Positions 19,978-30,753 of a DNA stretch of 64,000 bases are shown piece by piece. The translations under genes were made by a program, and so were the position numbers. Location: positions 15,133,001-15,197,000 of the forward strand of contig OX419758.1 in the NCBI GenBank assembly GCA_948567375.1, read 5' to 3'. The notes under the pieces are model-generated. The model did no database searches, had not been told where the DNA came from, and was given only the letters and a program-made list of their open reading frames with translations. Position 1 is the first letter of the stretch. Each line of letters opens with the position of its first letter. The DNA is from Lunularia cruciata (Eukaryota > Streptophyta > Marchantiopsida > Lunulariales > Lunulariaceae).

Positions 19978-20740
19978 GAGACCTTTTTGAGGTTGGTTTG
20001 GTGGAGATTTCACATGGAGAGTATGCATCAACTACAGTGATGCCAACCAAGAAGGATATGTATGCCAACTACACAAGTAGGTAGATGTGTGGAGATTACC
20101 AGCTTATCAATCAACATGTTAAGGCTGATGGGTATCCTATGCCTACACCAAAGGAGATCTTTGATGCAATTTGGCATGCAAAGGTCTTTGGTAATTTGGA
20201 TCTTTCAGTAGGATATCATCAGTTGTTGATCATGGAGAAAGATAAGTCCAAGATAGCATTTTGGGCTATTGATCCTCATGGTAAGGATGTATTGTATTAG
20301 TGAAGGCTCTTACCATTTTGATTCAAGAATGCTCTTGTTGAGTACTAGAGGATCATGGATAGGATACTAGCAAGATTGGATTTTTCTTGGTGCTATATTG
20401 ATGAATTTTTTGTCTATAGCACTATTATGGAGGAGCATGAAAGACATTTTTTGGAGGTGTTTGAGAGGTTGAGATCCCAAAGACTCTCAATCTACATCTT
20501 GGGAACTGTAGATTCTTCCACAAGCAAGTTGAGTATTTGGGTTACACTATCTACCCTAGAAGACTTAGCATTTACCAAACCAAGGTGGAGGCTATTGCAT
20601 ATATTCCTTGGCCTACAAATGTAAGCAAAGTGCACGCATTCCTTGGGTTTGCAAACTTCTATCACTGATATGTTAGAGGATTTAGCACCATTGCCAAGGC
20701 CTTGATAAAGCAGACCAAGCTTACACAAGAGTGGTGTTAG
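19978..20740 (+). pseudogene. Element A reverse transcriptase remnant
   Basis: RT motifs appear in order: CGDYQLINQHVKAD, YPMPTPKEIFDAI, NLDLSVGYHQL, FWAIDPHGKDVLY, then MDRILARLDFSWCYIDEFFVYS. The catalytic pair reads DE instead of DD, so the active site is lost. EHERHFLEVFERLRSQ and HAFLGFANFYH-like segments follow. Stops at 20083, 20299 and elsewhere fragment it. Confidence 0.8.
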
Positions 20741-21230
20741 GAAGATGAGTATGAGAGAGCTTTTCTAGAGCTCAAGAAGAGGTTGACATCTGCCTCTATT
20801 CTTTGGAGACCAATCAAAGGATGACCATTTTAGGTTCACACTGATTGGAGTATGTTGGGGCTCGGAGCAATGCTCACCTAATATGATGATGAGGGGAAGG
20901 AGTTTTTGGTGGCCTTTGCTACTCGCTCCAACAATTTAGTAGAGGCAAAGTACAATTCATATTTGGGATAATGCTTAGTAGCACTATAGGCAATAACACA
21001 TTTTCAATGTTACCTATTTGACAATCCCTTTACTCTCATTATTGATTATCAACCACGGAAGTGGTTGATGGAGTCCAGCAAGCTTTCAAGAAAGCTTGGA
21101 TGATGGGCTCTGATTTTACAAGAGTATGATTTCATGGTTACTTATACACCTAGAGTGGCAAACTGTGATGCATATGGGTTGAGTACAAATCTATGTCCCA
21201 ACCAATAGGATCAAACAAGAGCATGTTAGC
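20741..21230 (+). pseudogene. Element A RNase H remnant
   Basis: Translation gives FLELKKRLTSASIL, VHTDWSMLGLGAMLT, DDEGKEFLVAFATRSNN, HFQCYLFDNPFTLIIDYQP and LQEYDFMVTYTPRVANCDA. These are the RNase H blocks and the end of the domain (normally V.N.DALS). Several stops interrupt it. Confidence 0.75.
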
Positions 21231-21539
21231 ATGGTGAGACAAATGAGGAGATGGTGCCAATTGGCATGCATTTACCTTTTCTGCATATTTTTTGAGGCTT
21301 TGGTGGTATCTCTCTCAACATATATAGATGTTATTGAGATCATAAATCAAAGAGTGGAGATAGTGGTACAGCTTAGTGAGACATTCATGATGATATCTTA
21401 GTGAAAGATGATCTTTTCACTAGTGTTGTGGGTAGCACAATTGGTGCCAGGAGAGAGACCATGTTCTTCAACAAGCCAGATGGTTCATGTTGGATAGCAA
21501 ATACCTTCTTTGTGTATGGGAGGATGGTAGAGTGTGAGT

Positions 21540-22010
21540 AGTACCACATCCGTCTCAAAGACCATAGTTGTTCTGTCATGCTCATGAGGAGCTAGGACAT
21601 TTTGGAGTAAAGCATACATATAGCTTACTCCAAAGTCATTATTGGTGGCGCGGTATGTAGACCAATATACAATAGTTTGTTGCTAGATGTGTGGTTTGCA
21701 ACCAAGTTAGAGTATCATTTAATGCTCCTACGCAATAATTACACCCATTACCTATCATGAGGTTGGGTTACGGTTGGAGTTTGGAATTTGTTGGACCTTT
21801 ACCATTGATTGTGAGACACCATCCATATATTTTGGTTATGATGGAGCACTTCTCCAAGTGGATTGAGTTAGTGGCACTTCTTGACAAATCTAGTGAAGGG
21901 ATGGCTGACTCATTCTTAGATTGGTCTCGATCTTTGCCCATCATAGGGTATACCATATACTTGGAATAGATAGCTATCTAGAGTTAGAGGGGAGTTAGAG
22001 GGAGCTAGAC
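21540..22010 (+). pseudogene. Element A integrase remnant, core truncated
   Basis: The zinc-finger part (HEELGHFGVKHTYSLL, CVVCNQV) and the start of the catalytic core (WSLEFVGPLPL, ILVMMEHFSKWIELVAL) are present. After about 21925 the conserved sequence stops, and the second catalytic Asp and the Glu are absent. The next recognisable feature is the LTR at 22029, so the integrase C-terminus has been deleted. A purine-rich stretch near 22016-22025 could be the polypurine tract. Confidence 0.7.
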
Positions 22011-22028
22011 ACCAACTAGGAGGGCAAT

Positions 22029-22564
22029 TGTGGCACTTTAGAGTTCATGTATGACTTATGTGTGAGTTTTGCTTCTATAGTGTATGATGTTGATAAAGAT
22101 GTATGTTGTGTAGCAATGTTTATACGCATGATAGTTGTCACGCCATTTGTAACATTGCACCTAGATTTCTCGAACGTTGGAGTACTAGTGTTGGTAGTTA
22201 AAGGTATTTTTGTAGTTACTTATAGACTACTTATTGATGGTTAGATTTTATGTTTGGGGCATTGACTACATAGTGGGGCCCACCATCACTTGTACCATTT
22301 ACACCATCAAGTTTGCCATCAGCAAGACCGTTAAGGTTGGAGATCTAGGTCAAAATCAAAGGTATACCCTTGAAGTGCAGCCCTAGAGAGCTTGATGTTG
22401 AGCTTTTGAGTTCTTGGCTATGGTGGATAGAGGCCGGTGAGTGTCATCTAGAGCCTCTTAGCTAAGTGGATATGGCTTGACTTTAATCAGTGCCTAGTTG
22501 TTGGCAGATTGTTGAGTGACAAATCAAGTATTGATCGGATTGAGTGTGATTTGAGTTGAGAACA
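22029..22564 (+). repeat. Element A 3' LTR
   Basis: It begins TGTGGCACTTTAGAG after a purine-rich tract and matches the 5' remnant 5238-5496 at its right part, ending at 'gagttgagaaca'. It carries a segment of about 170 bp (about 22250-22425) that the 5' copy lacks. The exact right end is uncertain. Confidence 0.7.
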
Positions 22565-22573
22565 AACTGATTA

Positions 22574-22690
22574 TTGTGGCACTTTAGAGTTCATGCATTA
22601 CTTATGTGTGAGTTGTGCTTCTATAGTGCATGATGTTGATAGCGATGTACATATGCATAACACTAGTGATATCATTGGACCAATGGCATT
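22574..22690 (+). repeat. Second copy of element A LTR start
   Basis: The sequence from TGTGGCACTTTAGAGTTCATG at 22574 repeats 22029-22120 closely, then diverges by about 22690. It starts ten bases after the first LTR ends. It may be the residue of a tandem insertion of a related element, or of unequal recombination between LTRs. Confidence 0.65.
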
Positions 22691-24020
22691 TGAGTCCGTG
22701 ATGGAGGATTTGGCACATAGATAGAAATCTCTACCGATCTTGTGTGGTTGGGTTGGCCTATTATTTATGGAGGAGATGAGACCTATAGCATTTTTGGGTA
22801 GTTGAGCTATCTTGGCACTCCTACTTTCCTCCTATTTTGTGGTTGTTGATAGGCCAATTTTGGAGATATATGTTACTAAGGTGGAGGAGGGGTCCTTTTC
22901 TCTCCGGGTGTTTTGCAACATATGAGAGATGGATGGTCTATTCCTATGATTATGGAGGACCATCCATCCTTTGCTTCACTATCAGATTGGACCAGGTGTT
23001 TGTAGTCTTCCTTGATGAAGCAACAATGTCAACATACAATACATTCTCTCCTAGTTGACTCATCTATTCCTTGGGCCACTAAAGCACATCTTTGCTCTTG
23101 CTTTGACAAAGGTGCAGGCTCTTGGATCCTAGCTTGGCTGTGCAATAGGGCATTCCAACTTGCACCAACCACTTTCTCTACAACAATGAGGTTTTGCCTA
23201 GGTTTGGTCCACCATCTACATCTTCATTACTCACTTGTGAGTGTAGAACCAAAAGTGTGGTTCTACACTAGATGCAACAATAGTCCATATGACTCGGTGT
23301 CCTTTTAGAGGACAAAGGACAACTATCCATGATGCCATTAGGGATATCGTGTTTGTTATGGCACAAGAGAGTAGATAACATGCTAGGAGGGAGCATTTGT
23401 ATGCTTTGCAAACAATATGTGTAAGAGTAGACTTATACTTGGTATGAGATGATCAAGTGACAATGGCGGATCTTGTGGTTATAGATCCTATGTGTGATGC
23501 AGTTTTGGAAGGGGTGATTACTCATCCTCTTGGATGGGTGGTGAGTGGAGCAGCAACACGCAATGTCTTCAAGTATATGGGTATGCAGCAAGGTCACCTC
23601 TTTGTACCTCTAGCCTTCGAGTTATATGGAGTGATGGACACAATGTTTGACACATTTGTTGGGGAGTGTGTGAGGTTATCATATTAGACGTCACGAGGTA
23701 CCACTCTCACTCTCATTCTTTGTAGCCTACGTTAGATAGCATGTGTCCATTGCTCTACAAAGAGGATTGGCTGGTGTAATCCATAGGAGAGAGATCACAT
23801 TAGATTATGTTTCTTTGAATGCTCCAATAGTTCCTAGACCTTACAACTTGCATAGCTTGGATATCTTAGGTGTGGTAGTGCAGATTTCTCATATAGATAC
23901 TATTGGGGCCTAGCCCCATTTTACCTCTTTTGTCTCTCCCTTGTATGGCTTGTTGGGGCTTCCCATCCTTCATGTGTTCTATGTGGTCACCTTTTTCTTG
24001 TTTTAGGTTCCTATTTTGCT
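22691..24020 (+). mobile_element. Decayed LINE-like element, C-terminal coding part and 3' UTR
   Basis: In several frames this shows DSSIPWATKAHLCSCFDKGAGSW (23050-23120), then LAPTTFSTTMRFCLGL and ADLVVIDP...LFVPLAFELYG (23463-23640). I associate this pattern with the C-terminal, nuclease-like region of reverse-transcriptase elements, but I cannot name the clade. The 3' part (about 23760-24020) contains two palindromic units, one around GGGGCCTAGCCCC and one around GGGGCTTCCCATCC. It is the segment found as short truncated copies elsewhere in the window. The RT itself is not visible, so this copy is itself 5'-truncated or decayed. Confidence 0.5.
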
Positions 24021-24465
24021 CTTTGTACGTATCCCGAGTGTAGGTTACTCTACATAGTGCGTTGACCTTTGCCTGATGGGTATAGGCCTTTGTTTCTCTA
24101 TGTCTATTTGTCCATTTTCATGCAGTTTTGGACTCTTCTCTTTTATGTCTTTGCACTTTTTGGTATGTCTATATTTCTTTTTTCCTTTTCCTTCAAGATA
24201 TATTATTGGGCATGTATATACCCTGTATAAGGCTTGAGGGAATCTTCCTATCCTTCTTGTTACCCTAGGCGGTTGCAGTTATTGTCTTGGTGGAAATTTA
24301 TCATAGACATATTTATATGTATGTATATGGTTACTTAAAAGATAAGATAAAGTAAGTTTATATTTAAATTAAAAAAATTTATATCCAGATACTGGGTTCC
24401 TAGGCCTTAAGTAGTACTGGTATAATAAAAGTTCTAAATGTATATTAATAAATATAGAAAGAAGG
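24021..24465. other. AT-rich intergenic DNA
   Basis: I see no frame or family here. It is T-rich and then AT-rich around 24320-24440. Confidence 0.5.
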
Positions 24466-24540
24466 GACTTAGCTCTATTTTACCTCATACTTTATCCTTG
24501 TACTGTTTGATGATGGGGCCTTCCTCTTTTTCTTGTTATA
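24466..24540 (+). repeat. LINE 3'-end fragment, degenerate copy
   Basis: 'ttagctctattttacctcat...tatccttgtactg.ttgatgatggggccttcc' matches the 3'-end unit with many differences. It is the weakest of the copies. Confidence 0.5.
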
Positions 24541-24699
24541 TTGCGGAAGGGCTTTTCACATTAATACGAATAAGAAATATCGATAAAATTTGAACTAGTG
24601 TCTGTACTGATTTCTCTCTTGCTAATAGGACTTACAGGGCTCGGCGAGATTTTTGTGGAACCGAAAGATTGCTTTGAAAACACGAGTAAGGAGAAAACA

Positions 24700-24775
24700 G
24701 AAGGAAAAGACGACCACATGAAGGATGGGAAGACCCCCATGAAGCCGTACAAGGGAGAGACAAGGAAAGCTGATA
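24700..24775 (-). repeat. LINE 3'-end fragment, inverted copy
   Basis: The minus strand reads cttgtctctcccttgtacgg then cttcatgggggtcttcccatccttcatgtggtcgtc. This is the same unit as at 24822-24922 in opposite orientation, so the two form an inverted pair about 50 bp apart. Confidence 0.75.
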
Positions 24776-24821
24776 ATCAATCCAAGCTTTTGTGCTGAAA
24801 AGTAGGAGTTGCTCTAGCTGC

Positions 24822-24922
24822 TTATTGGGGCTTAGCCCCATGTTACCTTTTTTGTCTCTCCCTTGTACGGCTTGATGGGGTCTTCCCATCCTTCATTTTT
24901 CCTACGCGGTCGCCTTTTTTCC
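24822..24922 (+). repeat. LINE 3'-end fragment, well-preserved copy
   Basis: It contains TTGGGGCTTAGCCCCA (a perfect palindrome), tgtctctcccttgtacggct, tgatggggtcttcccatcct and ctacgcggtcgcc. These are the full set of landmarks of the 3'-end unit. Confidence 0.85.
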
Positions 24923-24958
24923 ATTCGGGCCTGCTTAGTTTAAATTGGTGTTTCAAAG

Positions 24959-25062
24959 AGTGCCGTTGCATCTTAGCCACATTTTATCTCTTATGTTTTA
25001 TCCGTGTACGGCTGGATGGGTCTTCACATCCTTCTTCTTATGTTACGCGGTCGCTTTCTCTT
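24959..25062 (+). repeat. LINE 3'-end fragment, diverged copy
   Basis: 'cttagccacattttatctctta..ttatccgtgtacggctggatgggtcttcacatcctt...acgcggtcgctt' aligns with the neighbouring copy. It has lost one arm of the first palindrome. Confidence 0.75.
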
Positions 25063-26960
25063 ACAAAGAACCTCAAACTCGTAGGACCTTGCAGAGCCTA
25101 CGCACTATAATAATCCTCCGCACTTCGCAGCAAAGTTCAATATAGCACGATTTTCGTCAACCCGATACAAAATCTGTTAGGAGCCTTGGACAGGGGGATA
25201 TATAGATACCTCGAAGGAAAACAAAACGGGACTACAAGGCATCACGGACTGCAAAAAGGGATCGAGCACACGAGGCCCAATGAAGGAAAAGGTTGTCTTT
25301 CGTGTAAAGAGGAAGCTAGCGAGGGAGCTTTATTTATAATAAAATAAAACGTTGTTTATAGAGTAATTCATACTCCTACACTAGTTAATCTCTTGGTCAA
25401 TAGCATCCGGGATCCACGGTCGGGACAAGAGTATTCCCTGGAGACAGAGCAATTGCCAATGTCCACGTAGGTGGTGCTACCTATGTAGATGCGTCCCGCC
25501 AATCACCGTACCGAAACTAGTTACATACTGTGCTTAGAGGTTCACGGACGTAAAGTGAGTTACGCAGATATTTGTCCCATGTTCGGCATTTCCCTTTACG
25601 GTACTGCAAGCTCGCAAAAGGACTGAACTGTACCCCTTTGAAATGTTGGTGTGACCTTTCAATCATATCAATCATAGTAACCATAGCAATCCCAGTGGCC
25701 ACGTTTTCATCCATAACAGATACCATTTTTAAATTAAACTCTATCCACCGCAAGATTAGACCGTGGGATATCATAATATTATTTGAAACCCATAACACTA
25801 CGACTCGTGCTAACTCTTGTGAATTAAATGCTCGGGTGATATTGTTAAGAAAATATTCTTTTTGTTTCTAACGGTCATGTTCCGCCTCGTTTGCTTGAAA
25901 CGAAGTTTCAATGTTATGAGTTCATGATTGACATCTTTTGATAAATTTGATTGTATGTTAAAAGATTTAGACAAGAACCTCATCTATTAATCTATTTCGT
26001 TCGTTGAGTATAATCGCAATAATCCTACATAAACTGAGTTCTCACTTTATGATGCTCATTTTACATCTAATATGTTCTCCATGCGATAGTTTTACTACGT
26101 TCTCATTTTGTACCGATTTGTGAATCATGAAGAACAAATTATGACACAAGAACTAGTATCACTCTCCACCCTGCAAACTATAAGAGACACCTACCACGGA
26201 ATCCATCGGATCCCACAACTGCAGTTAACTCTTATTCCGAGTTACCGGCTACCACATAACCAACTGGAAGCACGTGTACTGTTCTGCCTTTCTGTGTACT
26301 TCACAGCATGTGAAGTCGAAGTCCCAAATTCCGTTTAATATATATTTCAGAATTGCCGATCTATGTCGTGGCATAGACTAAGGTTGAGATTAGATGGCAT
26401 TTGTATACTTTGACATGTCTATTACACTCTGCGTTCGGACAACTTATCATGCAGCGCTTAGCATATTGCATTCAAATTTATTGCAGATAAGTATCCAATT
26501 CTTCATCATATGCTATATTAGTCTTCATTTTCTAAATAAATAAATTGTGACATAACCAAATTCTTGTGGCAATGCTATGTGCGCATCTCTTTGGCAGTAG
26601 AAAAAATATATCTGCAATTTTATTCTATTCATGCAAAACCAAAAAGATTATTGCAGGTTGCCAGCATTTTTTTTACATCTCGTTCTATGTATGTGAACAC
26701 TGACTGTGTAAAATTTCACAGTCTCCGAGAATTAGATTGACTTTGGGAACTTGGTATGTCTATTTAAGTCGACTTAAGTTAACTGTTAACTCCACTTTAT
26801 TCAGGGCTTTCTCGATTCCAAAAGATTGAAAAGTCTCCGTAGTTATGATAAAAATTCCAGTGGCTCCAGGGAGTTGTACTTATGGAGAGAGTAGTGGCAG
26901 AGGAGGTAACTTTCAGAGTCAGGTGGCGAAACGAGATTCCTTGTGCAGATTCCGCAACTA
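25063..26960. other. Intergenic region upstream of the cathepsin B gene
   Basis: I see no convincing gene. Around 25457-25500 a stretch (caatgtccacgtaggtggt) resembles the hairpin unit at 44001-44060. 25330-25350 is an AATAAAATAAAA-type tract. Confidence 0.4.
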
Positions 26961-26966
26961 AGTACG

Positions 26967-26973
26967 TATAAAG
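26967..26973 (+). promoter_or_regulatory. Candidate TATA box of the cathepsin B gene
   Basis: TATAAAG lies 209 bp upstream of the start codon in a region that becomes G/C-richer. It would give a 5' leader of about 175 bases. This is a sequence match only. Confidence 0.4.
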
Positions 26974-27175
26974 TGTGCGTAGGTAACCCTAGGCAGTGGT
27001 CGCGGGCTGGTGTCGTGACTCATGAGAGGAGGGAAAGGAAAGGCAAGATTCAGTACAGTCGAACAAGCAACGAGGGAAGGGTGAGAGTAGAAAGCCACGG
27101 CGGGCGGTGAGGCTCGACAGGGCATTGTTCGGGTGGGGGTAGGGAGACAGAGAAAGGAAGAGCAGGAAAGAAACC

Positions 27176-28243
27176 ATGGAGCGCCTCGTTAATTTGCGTA
27201 TGCTCGTGCTGTTTAGCCTGGGGGTAGTGGTGATTTCTGGGGCAGCAGGGAGATTGGAGCCCGAAGTGAACAGTGAATTGGAGTTGCTGGAGTTTAGACC
27301 GATTCTTCAGCAGTCGATTGTCGATTTGGTGAATCGTGACCACCGCTCGACATGGCAGGCCGGGTACAATGCTCGATTGGAGAAGGTCACTGTGAAGGAC
27401 TTCAAGCGATTGTGCGGGACGATTATGACGCCCGTCTCGGATGCGGACTCCGATTTCCCTGTGATTTTGAGCGGTCAAAGGCCGGGGGTCGAGGACCTTC
27501 CGCAGAGCTTCGATGCGCGGAAAAAGTGGCCTCATTGTAAGTCCATCGGGCAGATTCTGGATCAAGGTCATTGCGGGTCGTGCTGGGCCTTTGGAGCCGT
27601 TGAATCGTTGTCTGACCGGTTCTGTATTCATGGCTTTGAGAATGTTACGCTTTCGGAGAATGATCTGCTTTCGTGTTGTGGGTTCGAGTGCGGTTACGGT
27701 TGTGAAGGAGGATATCCTTACAGAGCATGGCAGTACTTCAAGAGGACTGGTGTTGTTTCCGCTACCTGCGATCCATATTTTGACAACATTGGCTGCGGTC
27801 ATCCCGGCTGCGAGCCGGTGTGGGAGACCCCTGTTTGTAACAAGGCCTGCGTGAACAGTGATGACCTGTGGTCAGAAAGCAAGCACTTTGCCACCAGCGC
27901 GTACTATCTACCTTCGGATCCCGAGTTGCTCAAGTTGGAGCTCTACACTAACGGACCAATCGAAGTTTCCTTCAATGTGTATGAGGATTTTGCGCACTAC
28001 AAGTCAGGTATTTACCAACACTTGTATGGAGACTACATGGGAGGCCATGCGGTCAAGCTCGTTGGCTGGGGAAGCGAGGACGGTGTTGACTACTGGACAA
28101 TAGCCAACTCGTGGAACACAGGGTGGGGAGAAGACGGGTACTTTCGCATAATCCGGGGTATTAACGATTGTGGCATAGAGACTTCTGCTGTTGCCGGTAT
28201 CCCCTTCACTAGAGGAGGGAGCTCTAGCGTGGCGAGGATGTAA
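27176..28243 (+). CDS. Cathepsin B-like cysteine protease (papain family C1A), intronless
   Basis: The 355-residue preproprotein has a signal peptide (about residues 1-25, hydrophobic LVLFSLGVVVISGAAG), a cathepsin B-type propeptide (about 26-105) and a mature enzyme starting near LPQSFDARKKWP. Catalytic residues are visible: the Cys in QGHCGSCWAF (C136), the His in GGHAVKLVGWG (H291) and the Asn in ANSWNTGWGEDGYF (N311), with the oxyanion Gln in DQG. The occluding-loop region is the plant type (CDPYFDNIGCGHPGCEP), which gives cathepsin B its dipeptidyl carboxypeptidase activity. It should act in the vacuole or apoplast in protein turnover, senescence or defence. The start has a good context (accATGG). 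Length matches plant homologues, and no motif is damaged. There are no introns, unlike the many-intron angiosperm genes I know of, so it may be a retrogene or an intron-poor lineage. Confidence 0.95.
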   Translation: MERLVNLRMLVLFSLGVVVISGAAGRLEPEVNSELELLEFRPILQQSIVDLVNRDHRSTWQAGYNARLEKVTVKDFKRLCGTIMTPVSDADSDFPVILSGQRPGVEDLPQSFDARKKWPHCKSIGQILDQGHCGSCWAFGAVESLSDRFCIHGFENVTLSENDLLSCCGFECGYGCEGGYPYRAWQYFKRTGVVSATCDPYFDNIGCGHPGCEPVWETPVCNKACVNSDDLWSESKHFATSAYYLPSDPELLKLELYTNGPIEVSFNVYEDFAHYKSGIYQHLYGDYMGGHAVKLVGWGSEDGVDYWTIANSWNTGWGEDGYFRIIRGINDCGIETSAVAGIPFTRGGSSSVARM

Positions 28244-28728
28244 ATTTGCAGCGCCAGTACGCCAGGAGGTTGTCGAAAGCAAGCTCAAAGCTCAGGAAGA
28301 CGAAAACTCGGTGTAGTGTCCAATCTTTATCTCACAACCTTGTATAGCGAAGTGCTCACTGAACTGTTTGTAGCGTGAGCTGGGAATCCTTCACCGGGCA
28401 ACGGCTGTTGCTTGTAATTACGTGTAATCGTAGGTAGGAATTTGTGCTTCTTTGAAGCTTCTTAGCTTCTTGCACCTCTCAATTCAACGACGGTTCCAAA
28501 GTGCATCAAAGTTCTCGATGTAAATAATTGTATTTGTGTCTAAAGAATGGAAGCTGAAGTTTTTTCTAAGGCGATGGGGTATGAAGTGTTCGATCGATTT
28601 GCGAAGATCTATGTAATTGATGGGATATGTTTTGAGTCAAAATTTTATTACTGCAGACCTGGGAGTTTCGACATCAACTCTGTTTCTGTCTTCACTTGTT
28701 GTTTTTTAATAACATTTCCAGGTTAATG

Positions 28729-28734
28729 AATAAA
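28729..28734 (+). terminator. Candidate polyadenylation signal of the cathepsin B gene
   Basis: AATAAA lies about 490 bp after the stop. A nearer, weaker candidate is GTAAATAATTG near 28519. The true 3' end is not determinable here. Confidence 0.3.
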
Positions 28735-30753
28735 TGCGTCAACATGGTTTTATGTGAATCTGGAACACCTGTAGCTGAAACTTTAGTGAAACGACAAATG
28801 GGCATTTAACGACTTCGAAAAACCCGATGTGGATTGAGTAAGTTGTCGAAAACCAGTTTTTTAACCTTTAGACATTCTGCACTGGATGACTTATGTAACT
28901 TCGAAACCGTACTTGAGAGATTACTATCGCCAGAGCACGAAAGTAAGAGTCCACATTGGCCAGAAACAGAGTACTTCCACTCAACTTCAACTCTGCTGTG
29001 GTTCGGTTTACCCGAAAGGATAGGTGGTATAGGCAACTTCTCTGGCTGATGCAGCGCAGGCGAACCAGACGGAATTCAATTATCACGCATGCAAACGATA
29101 TACCAAAGCCTGTAACAACGCCGACATTCCGGTGAACCCCCATAAAATAGAAGAATTAACTACCCCGCGAGGAGGCCTGGATTTGAAATATTTCTAGCAT
29201 GAAATGTACGACAAATCTGTGCTCCTGAGTACCGTCTGCACGGCAATTGGCTTTGCATCAATTGCATCAATGCCCCTTGTAAAGCAACATCCCCGCTATC
29301 CTTCGGGATCAATGCAGTCGGTTTGCTAACACGGACAACTTGAGATGAATGAAACCTTGGTCACGTCGATTGTGACTTCAGAGAGGGATCCCTATATCAA
29401 TTATGTACAGAGTGGAAAGCTTGGAGATATGTTGTACCAACGCCAAATTGAGCAGGTGAGTGTTTTCAGAGGATAGGTAGCAGACTAGTGAAAGCGAGTG
29501 TCAGCAATGATCAGTTCACAATCTCATCCACTCAAGCCTGAGGTCAATTTCATCTTCTTCTGTTTTCCCTCTCACTGGAGACATTCAGGGACCTCAATTA
29601 TTCAGTTACTCGAGTACGAAACAAGCTACGCACAGGAAGAGCAGTCTTCACTTCCAGATAATTCTATATCATTTCCCACAAAGTTACTCGCAACAATGGT
29701 ATCTTAATCTGGACCTCGGGATGGATATGTCGTTACGGTTATACTCCAGGTAGACAAGGTACCTCCTTCAATGAGGACATGAAACAACGGCATGTTTCGT
29801 ATTACTCGCGCTTAAATCTGTGATCATTAGGTATGGTATTCTCACATGCATATATTGTTCTTTTAGCAAGACTGGTTTACTAACACTGAACCTTAATAAG
29901 TAGAAAGCCCGCATTGATCCATGAATGCAATTCCTGGTGATTGAAACCAACCCACCTGTTCCCGAAACACTGCACTTGCCCGAGTTTGATTTGCTCCACC
30001 TCGCCTTTATAATCTCCAATGTAGTCTGAAGCGTTGAAATTTACACCTCATCGAGTTCCTACCAGATATGCCTTTTGACAAAGGATGATAACATCTGCAA
30101 ATTGGATGTTCCGCCCTAGAAAGGATTATGACACCTTCAATTCATTATGCCTGTCCATCGACAAGACTTCGATGCTCACCGTGTGAGCTAGTTGCTGTTG
30201 TTAATGCTACTACCACGTAGTATCAACTAGAGAAACTGAATTAGAGTTGTGCCTATACCCAACACTGTAAAAGATCTATTGTTTATAGTCAGATCTGTTG
30301 GTAACCTTACTTTTGAAATTTGAGCAGTCAGAGCAGTCCAGTAGTCATATTTGGGAATCAGGGACAATCAGGGACATATCAGGGATCGGTTTGCGTTCGG
30401 TTTCGCTACAGTGGAGAGTCAAGAGTCTTCTCCGTTCGAGTAGTGCATCAATCCATATCTCCAGGCTGGTCGGTTGATTCTCCACAACCGCCGTTCTCTC
30501 CGAATAAGAATAAGCATTGGTGTGTAGATTATCGGTTTAAAACCAAGATTTCATGCAGAAATCTTGTGGGAACATTCACTGAGCGTGAGGCTTAGTTGCC
30601 AACTTGACTGAAGTCGACTTGATTAGAAATATGATCCAATTTGGATCAAGAATCATGCACAAAAGGAGATCATCGAATTGTCTAGCTAGTATAGCCACTA
30701 TCGATCTGCGCGCCTTTATTTCACCGGTAGGCCACTAATCTTCACTGGAAAAT
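28735..30753. other. Intergenic region, no gene seen
   Basis: Only short frames with no family resemblance occur. There is a short direct repeat (atcagggaca-like, about 30356-30384) and a small 9-bp hairpin near 30544-30566. Confidence 0.45.

Larger units (their letters stand above)
5219..22564 (+). mobile_element. Element A: old, nested and degenerate Ty3 retrotransposon
   Basis: This element spans a truncated 5' LTR (5219-5496), gag (about 5700-6652 continuing at 10368), protease, reverse transcriptase, RNase H, a partial integrase and a 3' LTR (22029-22564). It was interrupted by element B at 6653-10367 and element D at 12299-17957. Its own 5' LTR was cut by element C at 5218. Without insertions the internal part is roughly 7 kb. 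Many in-frame stops and frame changes, and indel-rich LTR differences, show it is old and dead. Confidence 0.8.

Noticed and set aside
27050-27802. Long open frame of 250 codons on the minus strand over the cathepsin B gene
   Set aside because: It is a shadow of the G/C-rich cathepsin B coding sequence. The plus-strand frame has every catalytic motif, and the minus one has none.
30300-30600. Possible solo LTR with short repeats (atcagggaca)
   Set aside because: I found no partner, no TG..CA ends and no target duplication.
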